Part shown: in pieces, positions 22,854-29,230 of the stretch | How the letters are laid out: the number at the start of each line of letters is the position of its first letter | Numbering within the stretch: the stretch's first letter is position 1 | Origin: Parcubacteria group bacterium GW2011_GWA2_48_9 | Lineage (GTDB): Bacteria > Patescibacteriota > Patescibacteriia > UBA10025 | Direction: 5' to 3' | Assembly: GCA_001003705.1 (NCBI GenBank) | Contig: LCPQ01000016.1 | Coordinates: 1-32,600, forward strand | Length of the DNA: 32,600 bases | The notes under the pieces: model-generated | Databases searched by the model: none | Told to the model about the DNA's origin: nothing | Seen by the model: only the letters and a program-made list of their open reading frames with translations | Program-made: the position numbers and the translations under genes

Positions 22854-23660
22854 ATGTCCCAAAAAGCGTCCTACTCACAGCGGATTGAGTCAGTGAGAAA
22901 TCCGGCTGCGAAGAAGCTACTTCAGCTGATGGAAGAAAAACAGTCGAACTTGGTTTTCGCCAATGACGAGACAGATCCCGAAAAGTTCTTAGAGATCACC
23001 GATAAAATAGGTCCGGAAATAGCGGTTTTCAAGACACACATTGATGTTATAGAAAACTTTACCCCCGCCATTATTGACCAGTTGCGTTCGTTGAAAAAAG
23101 AGCACCAGTTCATGATCTTTGAAGACAGGAAGTTCGCTGACATCGGCAACACCGTCATATTGCAATACGAAAAAGGCATATATCACATCGTCGAGTGGGC
23201 AGATTTTGTAAATGCGCACGTCGTGCCGGGACCGGGTATCATTGAAGGGTTACGAGAAGTGGGTATGAAGCAAAAAGAACCTCGGGGGCTGATTCTGCTG
23301 GTTCAGATGACCCCCGAAGGGAATTTAGCTACGGATGAATATATGCAAAAAGGGGTTGAGATGGCGAAGCAGTATGATGATTTCGTTGTCGGGTTCATCG
23401 GTAACGGTGGTGACGTCACTGAATTAAAAAAACTTTCTGCTCTATCTGATCCCCGATTTATCATTTTTACTCCGGGTGTGAAGATCGGGGGCGGAGGTGA
23501 TACTCTCAAACAGCGGTATACGACCCCTGCAGAAGTCATCGCCGCAGGTTCTGACTTGCTCATCGTTGGTCGTGGTATTTCATCGGCCGATGACCCTTTG
23601 GCGGCCGCGAAAGAGTACCGACGCATTGGCTGGGAAGCATATCGGGAGGCAGTAGCGTAG
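22854..23660 (+). CDS. pyrF: Orotidine 5'-phosphate decarboxylase of the eukaryotic Ura3 type
   Basis: Decarboxylates OMP to UMP, the last step. The 268-residue TIM barrel has K60 in FKTHID, the catalytic tetrad in FEDRKFADIGNTV (D91, K93, D96), then IVEWADFVNAHVVPGPG, KEPRGLILLVQM, FTPGVKIGGGGDTL and DLLIVGRGI. These blocks follow yeast Ura3 and the C-terminal domain of animal UMP synthase much more closely than the usual short bacterial PyrF with its DxKxxDIPNT motif. The catalytic residues are intact. The gene follows pyrE after 9 nt and ends the operon. A shared ancestry with eukaryote-type enzymes, or transfer, is inferred. Confidence 0.96.
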   Translation: MSQKASYSQRIESVRNPAAKKLLQLMEEKQSNLVFANDETDPEKFLEITDKIGPEIAVFKTHIDVIENFTPAIIDQLRSLKKEHQFMIFEDRKFADIGNTVILQYEKGIYHIVEWADFVNAHVVPGPGIIEGLREVGMKQKEPRGLILLVQMTPEGNLATDEYMQKGVEMAKQYDDFVVGFIGNGGDVTELKKLSALSDPRFIIFTPGVKIGGGGDTLKQRYTTPAEVIAAGSDLLIVGRGISSADDPLAAAKEYRRIGWEAYREAVA

Positions 23661-23691
23661 AAGTAGAGAGCAGAAATATTAGCAAAAAGTA

Positions 23692-23796
23692 TGTCATTCT
23701 GAGGGAGTCAGCGACCGAAGAATCTTTGTTACAATCCCCAGTGCGATGTTACCGAGATCCTTCGTTCGTCCCGCCACGGGACTCCTCAGGATGACA
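23692..23796. repeat. 105-bp inverted-repeat element
   Basis: TGTCATTCTGAGGGAGTC (23692-23709) faces GACTCCTCAGGATGACA (23780-23796), and a second inner pairing joins ACCGAAGAATCT to AGATCCTTCGTTCGT. The TGTCATTCTGAGG...CCTCAGGATGACA type is a dispersed non-coding repeat that I know from many unrelated bacterial genomes. Here it separates the pyr operon from the carbamoyltransferase gene and could also act as a transcription-terminating or RNA-stabilising stem. Confidence 0.75.
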
Positions 23797-23824
23797 AACT
23801 TAGTTAGTGATTACCGCATTGATT

Positions 23825-24760
23825 ATGAAACATTTTCTGCACTTAAAAGACTATTCCGTCGACGAACTGCGCTCACTGCTCTTCCGGGCGATTGAGATAA
23901 AAAAACAGCCAGAGCTGTATGGGGATGTTTTAAAAAACAAGACACTCGTTATGCTGTTCCAGAAATCCTCCACCCGCACGCGCCTGAGCTTCGAAGCCGC
24001 CATGACCCAGCTCGGCGGTCACGCCATTTTCGTCGACCAGAAGACCACGCAATTCTCACTCACCGATTTTAAGGATGAGATCCGCGCCGTCATGAGGTTT
24101 GGAGACATGCTCATGTTCCGAGCGCTCAAGTTCGCTGACGTTGAGACCGCTGCGTCGTTTAATCAGATTCCCGTTATCGACGCGTGTTCTGAGAAATACC
24201 ACCCATGCCAGGCGCTAGGCGATTTGCTCACCATGGCAGAGCATTCAGGGGGCCTGGAGAACGTTAAAAAGGTTGTCTGGCTCGGTATTGAAAACAATGT
24301 AAGCAATACGCTGAAGCTGGTTTGCGCTAAGCTCGGCATTGATATTTACTTAGTTACGCCAAAAGCGCACGAAATTAGTGTAGATAATGAGTTGAACCAA
24401 ATAGTTGAAGCTACTGGAAGAGTGCACAAGACGTTAGAACTTTCTGTAGCGATGAAAGACGCTGACTACGTGCATACCGATACGTGGATGGATATGGAAT
24501 TTTTCGAAAATGGCAAGGTAAAGCCGGTGTATCAGGATGAATATGATAGGCGCATTGCGCTCTTTAAGCCTTTTCAACTCAACGCCTCGGTCGTTGACTT
24601 AAGCGGCGGTAAAGCGAAAATCATGCACTGCATGCCGTGCCATGTCGGCTATGAGATTACCCGCGACGCGATTGATCATCCGAACTCGGTGATATTCGAC
24701 CAGGCGGAAAATCGCCTGCATGCGCAGAAGGCAGTTATTCTGCATTTGCTAGGAAAATAA
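23825..24760 (+). CDS. argF: Ornithine-type carbamoyltransferase, substrate uncertain
   Basis: Member of the aspartate/ornithine carbamoyltransferase family. The 311-residue protein has STRTR at 49-53 (carbamoyl phosphate), HPCQALGD at 126-133 and HCMPCH at 268-273, closest to the ornithine branch (HCLPAH). However the ornithine-site SMG motif is absent: the expected WVSMG region reads TWMDMEF (220-226), so the second substrate could be ornithine, a derivative such as N-acetylornithine, or a polyamine. No other arginine gene is present. Next to a pyr operon without carAB, it might run backward from citrulline to supply carbamoyl phosphate; this is inference. ATG 23825 is preferred to an in-frame GTG at 23807. 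Confidence 0.82.
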   Translation: MKHFLHLKDYSVDELRSLLFRAIEIKKQPELYGDVLKNKTLVMLFQKSSTRTRLSFEAAMTQLGGHAIFVDQKTTQFSLTDFKDEIRAVMRFGDMLMFRALKFADVETAASFNQIPVIDACSEKYHPCQALGDLLTMAEHSGGLENVKKVVWLGIENNVSNTLKLVCAKLGIDIYLVTPKAHEISVDNELNQIVEATGRVHKTLELSVAMKDADYVHTDTWMDMEFFENGKVKPVYQDEYDRRIALFKPFQLNASVVDLSGGKAKIMHCMPCHVGYEITRDAIDHPNSVIFDQAENRLHAQKAVILHLLGK

Positions 24761-24783
24761 TATATAAGAGTTTCTTCTTACCC

Positions 24784-24812
24784 TTGACAGGCATATGTGA
24801 GTATGCTAGTTT
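24784..24812 (+). promoter_or_regulatory. Promoter of the gene at 24854
   Basis: TTGACA (24784-24789), 17-nt spacer, TAGTTT (24807-24812), with an extended -10 in TATGCTA, a sequence shared with the pyr and smc promoters. Confidence 0.6.
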
Positions 24813-24853
24813 TTACTGTTTTGTACCTTCAGTCAAATGGGAAGGAGGACAGT

Positions 24854-25084
24854 ATGATTCGATCATGTATCGAATCAATCGGAGGAATCGGTTTCGTCGC
24901 TCTCGGCGCCGGGATTCTCGTACTCATCAAGAACCTCATGCCACATGAGGCTCCCATGACAAGCGGGATCTCACCCGAGTGCAGACCGTCTGAACCTCCG
25001 AAGAGTCATTTCTTGCTTGATACTGGCATTGTGGTGGCGACACTCGCTGTGATCGTCTTCGCTGTCAGCACGCTCACGAGATGA
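24854..25084 (+). CDS. Small two-helix membrane protein, stand-alone unit
   Basis: A 76-residue protein of unknown function. Two hydrophobic segments, about residues 7-27 (ESIGGIGFVALGAGILVLI) and 54-74 (LLDTGIVVATLAVIVFAVST), are joined by a polar, proline-rich loop with one Cys. ATG 24854 is fixed by AAGGAGG at 24842-24848, 5 nt upstream. Like the genes at 3963, 15324 and 15846 it has a strong promoter, strong Shine-Dalgarno and its own terminator and stands between unrelated genes. Confidence 0.72.
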   Translation: MIRSCIESIGGIGFVALGAGILVLIKNLMPHEAPMTSGISPECRPSEPPKSHFLLDTGIVVATLAVIVFAVSTLTR

Positions 25085-25132
25085 CATTCATCCCGCGATC
25101 TCGTACTCCTCCATTACCCCTCGATTATTCCG

Positions 25133-25164
25133 GCCGCCGTTTCTCACGATTCGGTGGCTTTTTT
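25133..25164 (+). terminator. Rho-independent terminator after the small membrane protein
   Basis: GCCGCC (25133-25138) pairs with GGTGGC (25153-25158, one G-U pair), followed by six T. Confidence 0.8.
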
Positions 25165-25179
25165 CTATAGTTTTTTCAT

Positions 25180-25208
25180 TTGATTTAATGCCTATTTTAT
25201 GCTACGAT
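25180..25208 (+). promoter_or_regulatory. smc promoter
   Basis: TTGATT (25180-25185), 17-nt spacer, TACGAT (25203-25208), with extended -10 TG in TATGCTA. The layout and surrounding ATTTTATGCTA match the pyr promoter. Confidence 0.55.
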
Positions 25209-25220
25209 GCACTTCTCACC

Positions 25221-25295
25221 ATGAGTCCACTTGATTCTTTTTTAATGTACAGATCAGCGCTAACCTCGCTTAGGTATTCGGAGCGGTTTTCTTAG
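25221..25295 (+). CDS. Possible 24-residue leader ORF upstream of smc
   Basis: ATG 25221 lies about 6 nt from the predicted transcript start, and the frame closes with TAG at 25293-25295, 3 nt before the smc ATG. An imperfect stem (CGCT ... AGCG) followed by GTTTTCTT overlaps its end. It could couple translation into smc. There is no ribosome binding site and no peptide similarity, so it may be chance. Confidence 0.25.
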   Translation: MSPLDSFLMYRSALTSLRYSERFS

Positions 25296-25298
25296 TAT

Positions 25299-27977
25299 AT
25301 GTATCTCGAAAAACTCGACATTCAGGGTTTTAAATCCTTCGCCACCAAAGTAACGCTTGAATTTAAGCGCGAAATGACAGCGGTGGTCGGCCCCAATGGT
25401 TCCGGAAAGTCAAATATTGCTGACGCTGTGCGGTGGGTGCTTGGGGAGCAGTCAATGAAACTTATTCGCGGCAAGCGGGCCGAGGATGTCATTTTTTCCG
25501 GGTCTGACAGAAAGTCAAAGCTTGGAATGGCGGAAGTGTCGCTATATTTGAATAATGAAGATCGTGACGCGCCGATAGACTACTCGGAAATCGTGATTAC
25601 CCGGCGCGTATACCGAGACGGCACCGGCGAGTATTTTATTAATAAAACCCAGGTTCGACTCCAGGATATCCTGTTGCTACTCGCGAAAGCAAATTTCGGC
25701 CAGCGGACATACAGCGTCATCGGCCAAGGTATGATTGATCAGGTGCTGATAGCTTCTCCGGCCGAGCGCTTGGAGTTTTTCGAAGAAGCCGCTGGGATAC
25801 GCCAATACCAGATTAAAAAGGAACAGGCGGAGCACAAGCTCGCGACAACGAGAGACAATCTCGGGCAAGCGGAAATGCTGGTACAGGAAATCGCTCCACG
25901 TCTACGCTCATTGACCCGCCAAGCCAAACGGCTCGAACAGCGCGAAGAACACGAGAAAAAACTTCATGAGCTGCAAGCCGAGTACTATTCGGGTCTCTGG
26001 TCTGATCTCACGACCCGACATGCCGACGTCAAGAAACACATGCACGAAGTAGATGCTGAGCGTACCGTAGCTGAAAAAGAAGTGACTGCACTGAATAAGA
26101 CTATTGAGTCATATGCAGCGAAGGAAGGACGGAGTGAAACTTTTGCCAAACTGGAACAGGAATATCAAATATTGTCTGACAAGAAAAATACTCTCTTGCG
26201 TGATCTGACAATAATTAAGGGTCGTGTCGATGTGGAGCGAGAGAAGCGTGGCGAGACGAATCTGGTGTGGCTCGAGCGCAGGCGAGATGCACTTACTGCC
26301 GATATCCGACGGGCGCAAGCAGATGTCGACTTAGCGCAACGTTCAATAAACGACGTAGGCGGTCGTTTTGGCGTTCAGCAGAAAGAGTATGAACACATAG
26401 GGCGGTCAATCACCGATCTCGAAATTGATTTGACCGCAGTGAAAAAAGGTTTCACCGCTGATCCGAGCGTTTCAGCGATGAATCTCCATGGTGAACTCAA
26501 ACGCATTGCGGCAGAACAGGAAGAATTCCTCCAAAAACTTCGGGAGACGAAAGAGCCTGGAGACATTCCAAAATTATCACAAATTGCCGAGCAAATCACT
26601 CGAGAATTGGGCCAATCCGTCGAGCGCAGTCGGAAACTGAGTGCAAAAGACCCTAATGCTCTTCTGCTTGTCCAAGAGAAGCTCGCGGAAGCGTTTCGTT
26701 CCCAGGATACTGTATTAAAGGATCTCACAGAGTTGACTGCCGATGTCCGTACAGCAGAAGAGCGGCAGCGAGGTGTGAAAGAACGGCTGAAAAAACTCGA
26801 GGAAGATTATTCAGGAATTGAACGTGACTTAACCCAGTTAGGAGGACGCGATCCTCAGCAGGTTGCCGCAGATCAACAAAAACTCGAAGATGATATTAGA
26901 CTGATTGATGGTCAGATTGCTTCTGCACAGGCGAAGCTGCTAGCTGTTGGCAAAGATCAATCAGCGCAGCAGCGGGAGCTTGTCGAAGCGCAGCGAATGC
27001 TTCGCGAAAAACAAAAACAACTCAACGATATTACTACGCGACTACATGAGATTCAGATCGATTACGCAAAACTCGAGACCCGCAAGGAGGATTTGGATAG
27101 AGAAATGATGGATGAAATGACTGATGAAGCTCGTGAACGCATCTACCAATCCAAACATCCGGCGCCGGTCAATGAAGGACTCGCACAAGAGATTCAGCGG
27201 GAGAAGCGCTTCCTGGAGCTCATCGGCGGTATCGACGAAGCCGTGCCTGAAGAATATCAGAAAACAAAAGAGCGGCATGATTTCTTAAGCACACAAATAG
27301 CCGATTTAACGAAGGCGCTCAAGGATCTCGAAGAAGCCATTGAAACTTTGAACCAAACAATCAAAAAACAATTTGACCTAGCTTTTGAAAAAATAAATCT
27401 TGAATTCGGCAAATACTTCAAAACACTTTTCGGTGGAGGGAATGCCAAGCTCAGTCTCGTCAGAGAAGAGGTACTACCACCTGTAGATGAAGAAGAGAGT
27501 GAGCAATCAAGTGATAATGAAGGTGAGGATGGTGATGACGAAGAGCGCGCTCCAGTGTCGCGCCCGGGTGAAAAAGTGCTGACCGGTGTGGAGATTTTCG
27601 CTACCCCACCTGGCAAGCGCTTAAAGAACATTACTATGCTATCTGGCGGTGAGCGTGCGCTGACGTCAATTGCGTTAATTTCAGCTATTATTTGTAACAA
27701 CCCATCCCCTTTTGTTGTACTCGATGAAGTGGATGCGGCCCTGGATGAGTCAAACTCTATCAGATTTGCTGAGATTGTCGGACGACTTTCCGAAAAAACT
27801 CAGTTTGTCACTATTACCCATAATCGTGCTACGATGCACAAGGCGCGCATTCTCTACGGCGTCACCATGGGCGATGATGGGGTTTCGCGTTTATTATCGG
27901 TAAAGATGGACCAGGCCGAGAAGGTTTTAGAATCTAGTGGCAGACGCAGGTTTGACCCTTCAGCAATTCCTCAATAA
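25299..27977 (+). CDS. smc: SMC-family ATPase without a recognisable hinge
   Basis: Chromosome organisation ATPase. Residues 1-165 form the N-terminal head lobe with Walker A GPNGSGKSN (about 31-39), VRWVLGEQ and the Q-loop/RQYQIKKEQAEHKL transition into a coiled coil. The C-terminal lobe has the signature LSGGERALTSIALI (about 778-791), Walker B PFVVLDEVDAALDE (about 802-815) and FVTITHNRATM. The protein is 892 residues, against about 1150-1200 for typical SMC, and the middle (about 170-690) reads as coiled coil without the glycine-rich hinge. An acidic insert (about 728-755, Asp/Glu/Ser-rich) lies within the C-terminal head before the signature. A Rad50/SbcC role is less likely as there is no CxxC zinc hook. 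No scpA/scpB is nearby. Confidence 0.9.
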   Translation: MYLEKLDIQGFKSFATKVTLEFKREMTAVVGPNGSGKSNIADAVRWVLGEQSMKLIRGKRAEDVIFSGSDRKSKLGMAEVSLYLNNEDRDAPIDYSEIVITRRVYRDGTGEYFINKTQVRLQDILLLLAKANFGQRTYSVIGQGMIDQVLIASPAERLEFFEEAAGIRQYQIKKEQAEHKLATTRDNLGQAEMLVQEIAPRLRSLTRQAKRLEQREEHEKKLHELQAEYYSGLWSDLTTRHADVKKHMHEVDAERTVAEKEVTALNKTIESYAAKEGRSETFAKLEQEYQILSDKKNTLLRDLTIIKGRVDVEREKRGETNLVWLERRRDALTADIRRAQADVDLAQRSINDVGGRFGVQQKEYEHIGRSITDLEIDLTAVKKGFTADPSVSAMNLHGELKRIAAEQEEFLQKLRETKEPGDIPKLSQIAEQITRELGQSVERSRKLSAKDPNALLLVQEKLAEAFRSQDTVLKDLTELTADVRTAEERQRGVKERLKKLEEDYSGIERDLTQLGGRDPQQVAADQQKLEDDIRLIDGQIASAQAKLLAVGKDQSAQQRELVEAQRMLREKQKQLNDITTRLHEIQIDYAKLETRKEDLDREMMDEMTDEARERIYQSKHPAPVNEGLAQEIQREKRFLELIGGIDEAVPEEYQKTKERHDFLSTQIADLTKALKDLEEAIETLNQTIKKQFDLAFEKINLEFGKYFKTLFGGGNAKLSLVREEVLPPVDEEESEQSSDNEGEDGDDEERAPVSRPGEKVLTGVEIFATPPGKRLKNITMLSGGERALTSIALISAIICNNPSPFVVLDEVDAALDESNSIRFAEIVGRLSEKTQFVTITHNRATMHKARILYGVTMGDDGVSRLLSVKMDQAEKVLESSGRRRFDPSAIPQ

Positions 27978-27996
27978 TTCTTGGAGCCGCTCAGGA

Positions 27997-28024
27997 TCAA
28001 CCCCGAGGGGAATCGAGGGGTTGA
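27997..28024. repeat. 28-bp mini form of the GTCAACCCC element
   Basis: TCAACCCC (27997-28004) and GGGGTTGA (28017-28024) form perfect 8-bp inverted repeats around 12 nt. The ends match those of the elements at 1259-1369 and 28541-28652, but the interior is missing. The right end continues into TTGACA, the -35 box of the rpsP promoter. Confidence 0.55.
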
Positions 28025-28049
28025 CACCGATCCCCAGAACGATTAAGAT
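28021..28049 (+). promoter_or_regulatory. rpsP promoter with repeat-end -35 box
   Basis: TTGACA (28021-28026), 17-nt spacer, TAAGAT (28044-28049). Transcription would start about 5 nt before ATG 28062. The sequence GGGGTTGACACCG is shared with the rplS promoter. Confidence 0.65.
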
Positions 28050-28061
28050 ATTCCTTACACT

Positions 28062-28496
28062 ATGTTACGCATCAGATTAGGCCGATTAGGAAAAAAGAAG
28101 CACGTCACTTACCGCATTATCGTGTCAGAAAAAGCAAAAGACACGCATGGCGATTTTTTGGAACAAGTTGGTACGTACGATCCACACACCTCGCCGGCTA
28201 CAGCGATACTGAATGCTGAACGCATTTCCTACTGGCTTTCAAAAGGTGCACAGCCTTCTGGCGTCGTGCATAATTTATTGGTTGATAAGGGCATCATTAA
28301 AGCCGAGAAAATCAGCGTAGCTAATATTAAAAAGAGCAAAGAAGAACCAACCGTTGCAGAAGCACCGAAACCGGCTGTAGTGAAACCAGAAGAAAAGAAA
28401 GAGACCCCGCCTGTCGAACCGAAACCTGAAGAAAAAACAGCACCAGAGATTCTTCCGGAAAAAACAGAGCCGAAAACAGAAGAGAAAGCATCATAA
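28062..28496 (+). CDS. rpsP: Small ribosomal subunit protein bS16 with long charged tail
   Basis: Structural 30S protein important for assembly. Residues 1-82 are canonical bS16: MLRIRLGRLGKKKHVTYRI, then FLEQVGTYDP, then ERISYWLSKGAQPSGVVHNLL. The remaining 60 residues are a low-complexity Lys/Pro/Glu tail with repeated EEK and KPE units, giving 144 residues against the usual 80-90. Such tails occur in Patescibacteria and are probably disordered. The mRNA should be nearly leaderless. It is followed by repeat element B and khpA. Confidence 0.96.
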   Translation: MLRIRLGRLGKKKHVTYRIIVSEKAKDTHGDFLEQVGTYDPHTSPATAILNAERISYWLSKGAQPSGVVHNLLVDKGIIKAEKISVANIKKSKEEPTVAEAPKPAVVKPEEKKETPPVEPKPEEKTAPEILPEKTEPKTEEKAS

Positions 28497-28540
28497 TTAC
28501 AGCATGAAGCATACTTGAGGCTACTCGAGATGTTTTGTAT

Positions 28541-28652
28541 TTGACCCCGTTAGGAAAATTTACCAAAGTGTTCGACTGCAATTAAACACTTCTCTACCTA
28601 GATACGCTAGAAGGTACGGGCTGATTTCAGAAAATTTGCTAACGGGGTTGAC
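28541..28652. repeat. 112-bp element with terminal inverted repeats (copy B)
   Basis: The left end begins TTGACCCCGTTAG and the right end finishes CTAACGGGGTTGAC; both carry an AAATTT block just inside. The inner hairpin AAGTGTT/AACACTT (around 28566-28591) replaces GAAGC/GCTTC of copy A with paired changes, and TTCTCTACCTAGATAC is identical to copy A. It lies between rpsP and khpA. The outward TTGACA at 28647-28652 may be used as a -35 box for khpA, with TATGTT 18 nt further. Confidence 0.8.
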
Positions 28653-28684
28653 ATTCGTTTTGGCGATATGGTATGTTTCTCACC

Positions 28685-28699
28685 GTGCAGTCTCTGCAC
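28685..28699 (+). promoter_or_regulatory. Perfect hairpin in the khpA leader
   Basis: GTGCAG-TCT-CTGCAC, a six-pair stem with a three-base loop, about 95 nt upstream of khpA. It lies in the transcript expected from the TTGACA at the right end of element B. The role is unknown. Confidence 0.35.
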
Positions 28700-28792
28700 C
28701 AGTGGGCAGTGGAGCATCCCCTTAAGCAATCTTAAAAGGTCGAACACGGATATCCCTGCAGCACAGTAAGTATTCAGTAATGTACTGTTTGT

Positions 28793-29152
28793 ATGGCAAA
28801 GACAGAAACTGACCAGGAGTTTGTAGAGTACGTAGTCAGGGCGTTGGTTGACAACCCAGATGATGTGAAATCAGATCGGACGGTTGATGAAATGGGCGTT
28901 CTCATTACGCTCAAAGTCAACCCACAGGACCTCGGCCAAGTGATTGGTCGACAGGGACAGACTGCCAAGTCTCTCCGCACACTTCTCCGCGTTGTCGGCG
29001 CAAAGAACCACGCTCGGGTCAATCTCAAGATCTACGAGCCAGAAGGCTATCAAAAGAGCCGCGGCCCGAGAATGGATAGACCAGCGGGTAGACCGATGGA
29101 CAGACCAATCGCTGAAGAAGATACTTCAGCAGTTGATGACTTGAAACTCTAG
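28793..29152 (+). CDS. khpA: KH-domain RNA-binding protein KhpA
   Basis: Small single-KH-domain protein that usually works with KhpB in RNA regulation and cell-wall growth control. The KH core is in residues 1-80, with the GXXG-type loop VIGRQGQTAKSLRTLL at about 50-65. A 35-residue tail rich in Arg, Pro, Met and Asp (RPAGRPMDRP) is an extension of the usual 75-80 residue protein. Its place between rpsP and trmD is the common bacterial order (rpsP-khpA-rimM-trmD); rimM is absent here. Confidence 0.93.
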   Translation: MAKTETDQEFVEYVVRALVDNPDDVKSDRTVDEMGVLITLKVNPQDLGQVIGRQGQTAKSLRTLLRVVGAKNHARVNLKIYEPEGYQKSRGPRMDRPAGRPMDRPIAEEDTSAVDDLKL

Positions 29153-29169
29153 GTTCCGAACTACAATAA

Positions 29170-29210
29170 ACGACAGACGACCGCGCATGTGATATACTCC
29201 CATGCGCGGT
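29170..29210 (+). promoter_or_regulatory. trmD promoter inside a perfect 10-bp palindrome
   Basis: ACGACA (29170-29175), 17 nt, TATACT (29193-29198) with an extended -10 TG. ACCGCGCATG at 29180-29189 and CATGCGCGGT at 29201-29210 are perfect inverted repeats, and the -10 box lies in the 11-nt loop. This may be a repressor operator, or an RNA hairpin terminating khpA transcription. Confidence 0.5.
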
Positions 29211-29230
29211 TGTTCATAGATACATAATGT

